A stretch of 23,415 bases of DNA. It comes from REBR01 sp033721915. Its GTDB lineage: Bacteria; Pseudomonadota; Gammaproteobacteria; Pseudomonadales; Oleiphilaceae. The translations under genes and the position numbers were made by a program. The notes under the pieces are model-generated. The model searched no databases and was not told the origin of the DNA. It worked only from the letters and a program-made list of their open reading frames with translations. Positions 7,814 through 16,985 of the stretch are shown in pieces (within the stretch, counting starts at the first letter, position 1; each line of letters begins with the position of its first letter). The stretch spans positions 1-23,415 of the forward strand of contig JAWWAC010000045.1 of the NCBI GenBank assembly GCA_033721915.1. The letters are read 5' to 3'.

Positions 7814-9040
7814 TTACCCCGGTGACATGGCGTCCAGGCCACGCCGGAGATCCGCGATCAGATCCGCCGGGGATTCCAGACCCACTGAAATGCGCACCAG
7901 GTTCTCCGTGATGCCGCTGTCGCGCTTGTCCTCGTCGGACAGTCGGCCATGGGTGGTGGTGGCCGGATGGGTCACGGTGCTCTTGGTGTCACCCAGGTTG
8001 GCGGTAATGGAGATCAGGCGCAGACCGTCAATAAAGCGCCAGGCTTCCTCACGGCCGCCATGCACCCGGAATGACAGCACGCCGCTGCCGCCGGACTGCT
8101 GGGCTTTGGCCAGTGCCCTCTGGGGGTGATCCTCGAAGCCGGCGTAGAAGACCTGCTCGATCTGTGGCTGTTCACGCAGCCACAGGGCCACCTCGCTGGC
8201 GTACTCGCAATGGGCCCGCATGCGGATGGGCAGCGTCTCCAGGCCCTTGAGGAAGACCCAGGCATTGAAAGGACTCATGGCCGGCCCTGCGGAGCGCATA
8301 AAGCCGAACACTTCCGTCATCAGCGCCTCACTGCCCACCACAACGCCGCCGACACAGCGGCCCTGCCCGTCCAGGTACTTGGTGGCGGAGTGAATCACGA
8401 TGTCCGCGCCAAACAGGAAGGGCTTCTGCAGCACCGGCGTACAGAAACAGTTGTCCACCACAAACCAGGCGTTGTTGGCATGGGCCAGGTCCGCCAGTGC
8501 CCGCATGTCGGCGATTTCACACAGGGGGTTGGAGGGGGTTTCCAGAAACAGCATGCGGGTGCGGTCGTTGATGGCCGACTCCCAGGCCGCCGCATCCGTC
8601 AGGTTGACGAAGGTGGTGTCCACACCGAACCGGGCCAGGTATTTCTGGAACAGCACCGTGGTGGTGCCGAACACGCCCCTGGAGCAGACCACATGGTCTC
8701 CCTGCTGCAACAGGGCCATGACGGTGCTGAGCACCGCCGCCATGCCGGAGCCGGTGGCAATGGCCCGCTCGCCCCCCTCCATGGCGGCAATGCGCTTCTC
8801 GAACATGGCCACGGTGGGGTTGGTGAAGCGCGAGTAGATGTTGCCCGGCTCGTCACCCGAGAAACGGGCCGCTGCCTGGGCGGCGCTGTTGTAGACAAAG
8901 CTGGAGGTGGGGAAGATCGCCTCACTGTGCTCCAGCTCGCCGGTGCGCTGCTGCCCTGCCCTGACTGCCAGAGTGTCGTCACCGGCGCCGGTCAGGTCCG
9001 CTTGGGGAATGCCGTTGTGTGTGTCATCGCCGTGGTTCAT
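7814..9040 (-). CDS. metZ: O-succinylhomoserine sulfhydrylase
   Basis: This PLP enzyme of the Cys/Met metabolism family converts O-succinylhomoserine and sulfide directly to homocysteine. The ATG at 9040 (MNHGDDTHNG) gives 408 residues, close to the ~403 of the family, and lies 4 bp after the purF stop. A TTG 27 bp upstream would overlap purF and is less likely. Landmarks are YSRFTNPTVAMFEKRIAAMEGGE, ATGSGMAAV, LETPSNPL, VVDNCFCTPVLQKP, and the PLP lysine in HSATKYLDGQGR (about residue 218). The position next to purF matches metZ in pseudomonads from memory, and favours MetZ over cystathionine gamma-synthase (MetB) or gamma-lyase. Substrate choice between the succinyl and acetyl esters cannot be proven from sequence. 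Confidence 0.9.
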   Translation of the reverse strand: MNHGDDTHNGIPQADLTGAGDDTLAVRAGQQRTGELEHSEAIFPTSSFVYNSAAQAAARFSGDEPGNIYSRFTNPTVAMFEKRIAAMEGGERAIATGSGMAAVLSTVMALLQQGDHVVCSRGVFGTTTVLFQKYLARFGVDTTFVNLTDAAAWESAINDRTRMLFLETPSNPLCEIADMRALADLAHANNAWFVVDNCFCTPVLQKPFLFGADIVIHSATKYLDGQGRCVGGVVVGSEALMTEVFGFMRSAGPAMSPFNAWVFLKGLETLPIRMRAHCEYASEVALWLREQPQIEQVFYAGFEDHPQRALAKAQQSGGSGVLSFRVHGGREEAWRFIDGLRLISITANLGDTKSTVTHPATTTHGRLSDEDKRDSGITENLVRISVGLESPADLIADLRRGLDAMSPG

Positions 9041-9044
9041 GGGC

Positions 9045-10562
<1,518 letters not shown>

Positions 10563-10624
10563 CTGGTGCCTGTACTCCCCTGGGATCGGTGACTGTTCTC
10601 TGGTTGACTGCTTGCGTTACTGAT

Positions 10625-11254
10625 TTACTGGGTTTCGTCGTTGCCGGACTCGCTGGCCTGGCTCTGCTGCCGTGACTGTTGCATTTGCTGTTCAAAAAGA
10701 TAGCGGGCACCGTCGGCGGCGGCCTCACCGGCCACCTGTCGGGTCTTTTCCCGGTCCTCCTCCGGCAACAGGCGCTCCAGCTCATCGCCGAAGACATCCC
10801 GTGACCAGGCCTCCACTTTGCTCAGCTCATCCACGGTCACCGACTCCTGCCACCAGCTGTCATTGGTCAGTGGCGTCATGCGCAGCAGGGCCAGTGCCAC
10901 CACCACCAGCACCAGACCCCGGGCCAACCCGAAGAAGGTACCCAGCAGACGGTCCGTGGCGGACAGACCGGTGGCCCTGACCAGATGGGCCAGTGCCCGG
11001 TTCACAATGGCCCCCACAATCAGCGTGGCCACAAACAGGATGGCAAAGGCGGCCACCAGGCGCACCACCGGCGTTTCCACGGAATCCGCCAGTAGTGACT
11101 GCATATGGGGGTGAAAGGTCCGGGCGATGACAAAGGCGCCGATCCAGATCACCAGTGACATGGCTTCACGGACAAAGCCGCGCCACAGGCTGATCAGGGT
11201 CGAGAGCGCAATAATGCTGATGATGACCCAGTCGATCCAGATCAGGGCTGCCAT
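10625..11254 (-). CDS. cvpA: CvpA family inner-membrane protein
   Basis: CvpA is a small inner-membrane protein known in E. coli as a colicin V production factor, and linked in the family to envelope homeostasis. The 209-residue product has four hydrophobic segments, in the regions IDWVIISIIALSTLISLW, EAMSLVIWIGAFVIA, LVAAFAILFVATLIVGAIV and GLARGLVLVVVALALL. The hallmark LWRGFVREA loop follows the first segment. A charged C-terminal tail of about 60 residues ends in a Gln/Ser-rich stretch (FEQQMQQSRQQSQAS), making it longer than the 162-residue E. coli protein. The ATG at 11254 has an AAAGG ribosome-binding site. The gene sits between dedD and purF, the usual order. Confidence 0.93.
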   Translation of the reverse strand: MAALIWIDWVIISIIALSTLISLWRGFVREAMSLVIWIGAFVIARTFHPHMQSLLADSVETPVVRLVAAFAILFVATLIVGAIVNRALAHLVRATGLSATDRLLGTFFGLARGLVLVVVALALLRMTPLTNDSWWQESVTVDELSKVEAWSRDVFGDELERLLPEEDREKTRQVAGEAAADGARYLFEQQMQQSRQQSQASESGNDETQ

Positions 11255-11302
11255 GAAAAGACCTTTGGACGGTACAGGAGACGGGGGATTTTAACAGGAA
11301 TC

Positions 11303-11932
11303 TCAGTCGTTATCACCGGCACTGATCACCAGAGTGTCCAGCCCGAAGGCTTCGTCCAGTGACTGCTTGGCCTGCTTCGCCTTGTCGCGGCTGACAAAGG
11401 GGCCGGCAAACACCCGGTTGAGGGTGTCATCCTGGCGCTGAAAGGACTCCGTGTAGGCCTGCATGCCGGACTCACGCACACGGTCGCGCAGGGCACGGGC
11501 ATTGTCGGCGTTGCCGAAGCTGCCAAGCTGCACCAGGTAGCTGCCTTCCAGTGCGGCGGAGTCCGGGGAAGTGGCCGTGCCGGACTCATTGTCCGTTGCG
11601 GCGGTCTCCTGAGAGGGCGTATCGTCACGCCCCTGAGCCTGTGCGCTGTCCGGCTCCTGCTGTGGCAGCGTTTCCACCGGGTCTGACGGAGGCTGTTGTG
11701 ATGGCGCCGCCGTATCGGCGGTTTCCGGCGCCGGCACCGGCTCCCGCTCAGTGTCGGCGGGGGGGGCCTCGGGGCTGTCCACGCGCACTGACGGGAAGTC
11801 CGGTTTGTCCGGCAGGTCGATGCTCTCCCGGGTGCGCTCCTGATGGGGCTCATCAAACATCATGGGCAGGAAGATCACCGCCAGGCAGACGATAATGAAT
11901 GCACCGATAATGCGTTGTTTGAATCCGTCCAA
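11303..11932 (-). CDS. dedD: DedD-like SPOR-domain cell-division protein, TTG start
   Basis: DedD proteins are anchored in the inner membrane and use a periplasmic SPOR domain to bind denuded peptidoglycan at the septum. The 209-residue product has one N-terminal membrane segment (IIGAFIIVCLAVIFLPMMF, about 8-26) and a long acidic Pro/Gln/Thr-rich linker (about 27-125). The C-terminal SPOR domain (about 130-205) contains YLVQLGSFGNADNARALRDR and NRVFAGPFVSRDKAKQA. The start is TTG at 11932: five codons upstream there is an in-frame TGA with no start codon between, and the first ATG would destroy the membrane anchor. It is followed by cvpA after 48 bp. Confidence 0.92.
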   Translation of the reverse strand: MDGFKQRIIGAFIIVCLAVIFLPMMFDEPHQERTRESIDLPDKPDFPSVRVDSPEAPPADTEREPVPAPETADTAAPSQQPPSDPVETLPQQEPDSAQAQGRDDTPSQETAATDNESGTATSPDSAALEGSYLVQLGSFGNADNARALRDRVRESGMQAYTESFQRQDDTLNRVFAGPFVSRDKAKQAKQSLDEAFGLDTLVISAGDND

Positions 11933-12039
11933 TCTAGGCCCCCGTCAGACAGTGTATGACTGGGCCAGAGTCTAACCCGCGGGATGCACCCCTTGCCAGC
12001 GCTAAGCCCTCCCATGGCGCCATTGTCATGCTGTGTCTC

Positions 12040-13323
12040 TCATGGCTGTGACAGACGCCTGCGTGAGAGCCAGTCACGGGCCGCGGCCACGGTGAGAAAG
12101 GAGCCGAACACCAGCAACAGGTCGTCTGGGGCGGCGTCGCCCATGGCCTCATCCAGTGCCTGGGGCACCGTTTCCGCCACCTGGAACCGATGCGCTTCCA
12201 GCGGCACCGAGAGGGCCTCTGCCAGTTGCTCGCCGCTGCGGCCACGGGGGCCCTGAAGCCCCGCCAGGTACCAGTGACTGACGGACTCATTCAGGGCCTC
12301 CACCACGCCGGGTGCGTCCTTGTCCATCAGCGCGGCATACACCGCCCGTACAGGCCGGCCGGGAAAGCGTCGTGAAAGTTCTTTGGCCAGCCAGGCGGCG
12401 GCATGGGGGTTGTGGCCCACATCCGCGATCAGTGTCGGATCATCCAGCAGCGTTTCAAAGCGACCCGGCAGCGCCGGACACTGGCCCAGGTGTGCCAGCA
12501 GTGCCTCATCCGGGCGAAGGCCCAGAAGGCACAGTGCCTGAAGCGCCACCACCAGTGAACTGGACGGGGCATCGGCCTGTGGCCATGGCAGCGAGAAAAA
12601 GCGGCCGTCACGGTCCTGAAGCGCCAGCGGGCCGCCCTCCTCCCGCGCGAAATCCTCCCCCCAGCGCCACAGCCGCACATCCTGGGCCGCCGCCTGCTGC
12701 AGCACGGACTGGGGCGGGTCGGGCTCACCGTAAATGGCCTCGATACCGGGCCTGAGTATGCCGGCCTTCTCGAAGCCGATGCTGTTACGGTCATTGCCCA
12801 GCCATTCGGTGTGGTCCAGGCCGATGCTGGTAATCACCGCCAGTGACGGGTCCATGATATTGACCGCATCCAGGCGCCCTCCCAGCCCCACCTCCAGCAC
12901 CAGGTCCTGCACCGACTCACGGTGGAACAGCCAGAGGGCGGCCAGTGTGGCGAATTCGAAATAGGTCAGTGAGGTAAGGCCACGGGCCTGGTCCACGGCG
13001 GCAAAGGCCTCAACCAGTGAGGCGTCCGACACCTCATGGCCGCCGATCAGTATGCGCTCGTTGAAACGCTCGATATGGGGCGAGAGATAGGCGCCGGTGC
13101 TGCAGCCATGGAATGAGAGCATGCGCTCCAGCCAGCGCACCGTACTGCCCTTGCCGTTGGTGCCGGCCACGGTAATGACCCGGGGCCGCCAGTGCATGGG
13201 CAGAAGGCGGCGGAAGACCACCAGCACCCGGTCCAGTCCCAGTTCCATGGCGCTGGGGTGCTGTTTCTCGAGATAGCTGAGCCACTCCTCCAGTGTCACC
13301 GGCACCTCAGAGTTCCGGCTCAT
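12040..13323 (-). CDS. folC: Bifunctional folylpolyglutamate synthase / dihydrofolate synthase
   Basis: This Mur-ligase-family ATP enzyme makes dihydrofolate from dihydropteroate and adds glutamates to folates. The ATG at 13323 (MSRNSEVPVTLEEWLSYLE) is preceded by an ideal GAGGTG site, giving 427 residues, normal for FolC. Its first 17 bases overlap the end of accD, indicating coupled translation. The frame is open further upstream but would read through accD without similarity. Landmarks are the P-loop GTNGKGST (54-61), the SPHIERFNERILI block typical of the omega loop, FEFATLAALWLF, LEVGLGGRLDAVN, and DVGHNPHAAAWLAKEL in the C-terminal domain. The accD-folC-dedD order is common in this class. 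Confidence 0.95.
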   Translation of the reverse strand: MSRNSEVPVTLEEWLSYLEKQHPSAMELGLDRVLVVFRRLLPMHWRPRVITVAGTNGKGSTVRWLERMLSFHGCSTGAYLSPHIERFNERILIGGHEVSDASLVEAFAAVDQARGLTSLTYFEFATLAALWLFHRESVQDLVLEVGLGGRLDAVNIMDPSLAVITSIGLDHTEWLGNDRNSIGFEKAGILRPGIEAIYGEPDPPQSVLQQAAAQDVRLWRWGEDFAREEGGPLALQDRDGRFFSLPWPQADAPSSSLVVALQALCLLGLRPDEALLAHLGQCPALPGRFETLLDDPTLIADVGHNPHAAAWLAKELSRRFPGRPVRAVYAALMDKDAPGVVEALNESVSHWYLAGLQGPRGRSGEQLAEALSVPLEAHRFQVAETVPQALDEAMGDAAPDDLLLVFGSFLTVAAARDWLSRRRLSQP

Positions 13324-14221
13324 CGGGCACCTCGACGGGGGTGGGCTCCGGGTCCACGACCGTGGCGGGCAGGTGCTGGAACTTGGCCAGCAGTCGGGCC
13401 AGTGTATCGCGCATCTGGCCACGGTGGACAATCATGTCCACGGCGCCATGCTCCAGCAGGAATTCACTGCGCTGGAAACCCTCCGGGAGCTTCTCCCGCA
13501 CGGTCTGCTCGATCACCCTGGGGCCGGCAAAGCCGATCAGTGCGTTGGGCTCGGCGATGTTCAGGTCCCCCAGCATGCCCAGGCTGGCGGAGACACCGCC
13601 GAAAACCGGATCCGTGAGCACCGAGATATAGGGAATGCCCTGCTCCTTGAGCTTCTCCAGTGCGGCGGCGGTCTTGGCCATCTGCATCAGCGAGAGAATG
13701 GCCTCCTGCATGCGGGCGCCGCCGCTGGTGGCAAAACACACCAGTGGAATGCCCTGCTCCCGGCAGCGGTCAACGGCACGGACAAACTTCTCCCCCACCA
13801 CGGCTCCCATGGAGCCGCCCAGGAAGTTGAACTCAAAGGCCGCCACCACCACGGGAATGCCCTGCACCGTACCCTGCATCACCACCAGGGCGTCACGCTC
13901 GCCAGTGCTCTTCTGGGCCTGGCTGAGGCGGTCCTTGTAGCGCTTGGTGTCCTTGAACTTGAGTCGGTCCACGGGCTCCAGGTCCGGCGCCAGCTCGTAC
14001 TGCTCCTGATCGTCCAGGAAGGTCTCGATACGACGCCTGGCGCTGATCCTCAGGTGATGGTCGCACTTGGGGCAAACATCCAGGTTCTTGTCCAGCTCGG
14101 GCCGGTACAGGAATCCCCCGCACTTGGGACACTTCTTCCACAGCCCTTCCGGGACCGTGGACTTCTGTGTCGCACTGGTGCGATTCATGCCGGGCATAAT
14201 CTTGTCCAGCCAGCTGCTCAT
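13307..14221 (-). CDS. accD: Acetyl-CoA carboxylase carboxyltransferase subunit beta
   Basis: AccD pairs with AccA to move the carboxyl group from biotin to acetyl-CoA, making malonyl-CoA for fatty-acid synthesis. The ATG at 14221 (MSSWLDKIMPGM) has a GGGGAGA ribosome-binding site and gives 304 residues, as expected. The N-terminal zinc ribbon shows CPKC (31-34) and CPKC (50-53). The crotonase-like carboxyltransferase core includes NFLGGSMGAVVGEK, FATSGGARMQE, YISVLTDPVFGGVSASLGMLGD, GFAGPRVIEQTVREKLPEGFQ and the LEHGAVDMIVHR end. The last 17 bases overlap folC. It follows trpA by 100 bp, a gap that holds a hairpin. Confidence 0.97.
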   Translation of the reverse strand: MSSWLDKIMPGMNRTSATQKSTVPEGLWKKCPKCGGFLYRPELDKNLDVCPKCDHHLRISARRRIETFLDDQEQYELAPDLEPVDRLKFKDTKRYKDRLSQAQKSTGERDALVVMQGTVQGIPVVVAAFEFNFLGGSMGAVVGEKFVRAVDRCREQGIPLVCFATSGGARMQEAILSLMQMAKTAAALEKLKEQGIPYISVLTDPVFGGVSASLGMLGDLNIAEPNALIGFAGPRVIEQTVREKLPEGFQRSEFLLEHGAVDMIVHRGQMRDTLARLLAKFQHLPATVVDPEPTPVEVPDEPEL

Positions 14222-14274
14222 GCTTGTTCTCCCCGGTTTACTGGCGAATGAAAGGCCGTATTGTCCATGGGTGA

Positions 14275-14303
14275 CGGTCCGGCGCTGTGATCGCACCGGA
14301 CCG
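14275..14303 (-). promoter_or_regulatory. Hairpin in the trpA-accD gap
   Basis: Perfect 8-bp inverted arms (CGGTCCGG at 14275-14282 and CCGGACCG at 14296-14303) flank a 13-base loop between the trpA stop and the accD start. No T-run follows on the minus strand, so it is not a classical intrinsic terminator. It could modulate read-through, mRNA stability or differential expression of trp versus accD genes, but function is inferred only from position. Confidence 0.35.
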
Positions 14304-14321
14304 GCGACGAATCCTTGCCGT

Positions 14322-15134
14322 TCAGGCGTTCAGGGCATCCAGCTGCTGGCGCATGGGCGCGACCAGGTCACGCAGTGCGCGATGCAGCGCCTCGCCACCC
14401 TCAGGGTGCTGGCCGATCAGGCTGACAATCACACTGCCGACAATCACGCCATCGGAGACGGCACCCACCTTGGCGGCGGTTTCGGCATCACGGATGCCAA
14501 AGCCCACGCCCACGGGCAGTGCCGTCAGGGCGTGGATGTGATTGACACGATCCGCAACGGCATTGGTGTCAATACTGGCCGAGCCGGTCACCCCTTTCAG
14601 TGACACATAGTAGACGTAGCCGCTGCAATGGTCACTGATCTGGCGGATGCGGTCATCCGTGGTGGTGGGTGAAATCAGGAACACCGAGTCCATGCCCTTC
14701 TCCCGCAGCCAGGGGACAATACGGTCCGCCTCCTCCGGGGGCAGGTCCACGGTCAGCAGACCGTCCACGCCCGCCTCGGCCGCCATGGTGATAAAGGTCT
14801 CGGGGCCGATGGCCTCGATGGGGTTGAGATAGCCCATCAGCACCACCGGGGTGTTCTGGTCGGTCTCACGGAAGCGGCGCACGATGGCCAGCACATCCCG
14901 CAGTGAGCAGCCCTTGGCCAGCGCCCGTTCACAGGCCTGCTGGATCACGGGGCCGTCGGCCATGGGGTCGGAAAAAGGCACCCCCAGCTCAATGATATCG
15001 GCACCGCTTTCCACCAGGGTGTGCATGATGGCCAGTGTTTCCTCCACACCGGGGTCACCGGCGGTGATGTAGGGAATCAGGGCCTTGCGACGGTCCTGTT
15101 TCAGGGCCGACAGGGTGTTCTCGATTCGACTCAT
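14322..15134 (-). CDS. trpA: Tryptophan synthase alpha subunit
   Basis: TrpA cleaves indole-3-glycerol phosphate to indole and glyceraldehyde-3-phosphate, and passes indole to TrpB through a tunnel. The 270-residue product has the (beta/alpha)8 family landmarks. ADIIELGVPFSDPMADGP places the catalytic Glu at residue 49 and Asp at 60, the same numbers as in Salmonella. VLMGYLNPI, DGLLTVDLPPEE and YYVSLKGVTGS (loop 6) follow, then the phosphate-binding VGFGIRDAETAAK. The ATG lies 2 bp after the trpB stop, so the subunits are co-translated. A strong ribosome-binding site is not obvious, which is consistent with coupling. Confidence 0.97.
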   Translation of the reverse strand: MSRIENTLSALKQDRRKALIPYITAGDPGVEETLAIMHTLVESGADIIELGVPFSDPMADGPVIQQACERALAKGCSLRDVLAIVRRFRETDQNTPVVLMGYLNPIEAIGPETFITMAAEAGVDGLLTVDLPPEEADRIVPWLREKGMDSVFLISPTTTDDRIRQISDHCSGYVYYVSLKGVTGSASIDTNAVADRVNHIHALTALPVGVGFGIRDAETAAKVGAVSDGVIVGSVIVSLIGQHPEGGEALHRALRDLVAPMRQQLDALNA

Positions 15135-15136
15135 GG

Positions 15137-16351
15137 TTAAAGCTCGATGTTGTCCATTTTGGCGACGGTGTTGATGTCCTTGTCACCCCGCCCTGAAAGA
15201 TTGATCACAATGCTCTGTTCCGGCTTCATTTCCCGCGCCAGCTTGAGGGCGTAGGCCACACCATGAGCGGTTTCCAGTGCCGGCATAATGCCCTCCACAC
15301 GGGTCAGCTTGTGGAAGGCGGCCATGGCCTCGTCGTCGGTAACAGAGACGTACTGGGCCCGCCCGGCGTCCTTGAGCCAGGAGTGTTCCGGGCCGACACC
15401 GGGGTAATCCAGTCCGGCGGAGACGGAATGGGTGCCCGAGATCTGGCCGTTCTCGTCGTTCATCAGGTAGGTGCGGTTGCCGTGCAGCACACCCGGACGG
15501 CCGGCGCTGAGGGGCGCGGCGTGCTGGCCGGTCTCGATGCCCAGGCCACCGGCCTCAACACCGTACATCTTGACCCCCTCGTCCATCAGGAAGGGGTAAA
15601 ACAGGCCGATGGCGTTGGAGCCGCCGCCCACACAGGCCACCAGGGCATCCGGGTGGCGACCCCGTTGCTCCCAGTGCTGGCGGCGTGTCTCGCGGCCGAT
15701 CACGGACTGGAAGTCCCGCACGATCATGGGGTATGGATGGGGGCCGGCGACGGTGCCGATGATGTAGAAGGTGTCATCCACGTTGGTGACCCAGTCCCGC
15801 AGTGCCTCGTTCATGGCGTCCTTCAGGGTACGGGTGCCGCTGTCCACGGCCTGCACCTCCGCGCCCAGCAGCTTCATGCGATAGACATTGAGGGACTGAC
15901 GCTGCACATCGTCGGCGCCCATGAAGACCTTGCAGGACATGCCCAGACGGGCCGCCACGGTGGCGGAGGCCACACCATGCTGTCCTGCACCGGTCTCGGC
16001 GATGACCCGGGGCTTGCCCAGGAAGTGGGCCAGCAGTGCCTGGCCCACGGTGTTGTTCACCTTGTGGGAGCCGGTGTGGTTGAGGTCCTCCCGCTTGAGC
16101 CAGATCTGGGCCCCGCCGTTCTCACGGCTGAGGCGCTCGGCAAAATACAGCGGCGATGGACGGCCCACGTAATGGGCCAGCTCGCTGTCAAAGCGGCGGA
16201 CAAAGTCCGGGTCCTTGCTGAGGCGGCGGTACTCACGCTCCAGGTGCTCCAGGGAGTCGATCAGGGTCTCGGAGACGAAGCGTCCGCCGTAGTCGCCAAA
16301 GTGCCCCCGCTTGTCCGGCAGCCCCTGTAATAGCTCTTCAGTTAGTTTCAT
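15137..16351 (-). CDS. trpB: Tryptophan synthase beta chain
   Basis: TrpB condenses indole with serine, using PLP, to form tryptophan. The ATG at 16351 (MKLTEELLQGLPDKRGHFGDYGGRF) yields 404 residues, normal for TrpB1. A longer open frame upstream runs into trpF and lacks similarity. Landmarks are the PLP lysine in HTGSHKVNN (Lys97), AETGAGQHGVA with the catalytic Glu, CVGGGSNAIG for phosphate binding, THSVSAGLDYPGVGPEH, and NLSGRGDKD near the end. Its first 14 bases overlap the end of trpF, and it is followed by trpA after 2 bp. No leader peptide or attenuator of the E. coli trp type lies in front of it. Confidence 0.97.
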   Translation of the reverse strand: MKLTEELLQGLPDKRGHFGDYGGRFVSETLIDSLEHLEREYRRLSKDPDFVRRFDSELAHYVGRPSPLYFAERLSRENGGAQIWLKREDLNHTGSHKVNNTVGQALLAHFLGKPRVIAETGAGQHGVASATVAARLGMSCKVFMGADDVQRQSLNVYRMKLLGAEVQAVDSGTRTLKDAMNEALRDWVTNVDDTFYIIGTVAGPHPYPMIVRDFQSVIGRETRRQHWEQRGRHPDALVACVGGGSNAIGLFYPFLMDEGVKMYGVEAGGLGIETGQHAAPLSAGRPGVLHGNRTYLMNDENGQISGTHSVSAGLDYPGVGPEHSWLKDAGRAQYVSVTDDEAMAAFHKLTRVEGIMPALETAHGVAYALKLAREMKPEQSIVINLSGRGDKDINTVAKMDNIEL

Positions 16352-16985
16352 TGACACTGCGCACCTCACTGACAAATGTTTGCATACGGTCGATGCTCTT
16401 GATACCCGGAGCATCCTCGATTCCGCCACTGACATCCACCGCCCAGGGACGCACCTGCCTGACAGCGTCGGCCACGTTAGCAGAAGTCAAACCACCGGCC
16501 AATATCAGCGGCAACGGACGCTCCCGGGGCAGCAGCTGCCAGTTGAAGCTCTGACCCGTGCCGCCAAACTGACGGGGGTCGTAGGCGTCCACCAGAAGCC
16601 CGCTGGCGTGGCGGTAATCCTCAAAGCCCTGTGTCACCACGGACGGGTCGCGCACCCTCAGGGCCCGGATATAAGGGCGCGAGAAGCGCTCGCACTGGGC
16701 GGGTGTCTCGTCACCGTGGAACTGCAGAAGATTCAGTGGCACCTGCTGGCAGATACGCCGGATCTGTTCCTCTTCCGCATTGACGAACAGGCCCACCACG
16801 GTCACAAACGGCGGCAGTACCCGGCAGATCGCCGTGGCCTGCTCTGGAGTCACGGCCCGGGAACTGCCTGGGTAGAACACCAGCCCCAGGGCATCCACCC
16901 CCATGGCCACGGCGGCCAGGGCATCCTCCGGGCGGGTGATGCCACAGAACTTGATACGGGTCCGCTGTTGCTTGCGCTCACTCAT
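16338..16985 (-). CDS. trpF: Phosphoribosylanthranilate isomerase
   Basis: TrpF carries out the Amadori rearrangement of phosphoribosylanthranilate in tryptophan synthesis. It is separate from TrpC here, as in pseudomonads. The ATG at 16985 (MSERKQQRTRIKFCGITRPED) gives 215 residues and overlaps truA by 8 bp. Another ATG 33 bp upstream would overlap truA more and is not preferred. The catalytic Cys is in IKFCGI (residue 14), and the general-acid Asp is in VDVSGGIE. ALGLVFYPGSSR, LLQFHGDE, LLVDAYDP, and LAGGLTSANV for phosphate binding are all present. The overlaps with both truA and trpB suggest one polycistronic mRNA. Confidence 0.95.
   Translation of the reverse strand: MSERKQQRTRIKFCGITRPEDALAAVAMGVDALGLVFYPGSSRAVTPEQATAICRVLPPFVTVVGLFVNAEEEQIRRICQQVPLNLLQFHGDETPAQCERFSRPYIRALRVRDPSVVTQGFEDYRHASGLLVDAYDPRQFGGTGQSFNWQLLPRERPLPLILAGGLTSANVADAVRQVRPWAVDVSGGIEDAPGIKSIDRMQTFVSEVRSVNETN

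Noticed and set aside
15263..16330. Plus-strand open frame (355 codons) opposite trpB
   Set aside because: Antisense shadow of a fully conserved gene; low-complexity Gly/His/Val-rich translation without motifs.
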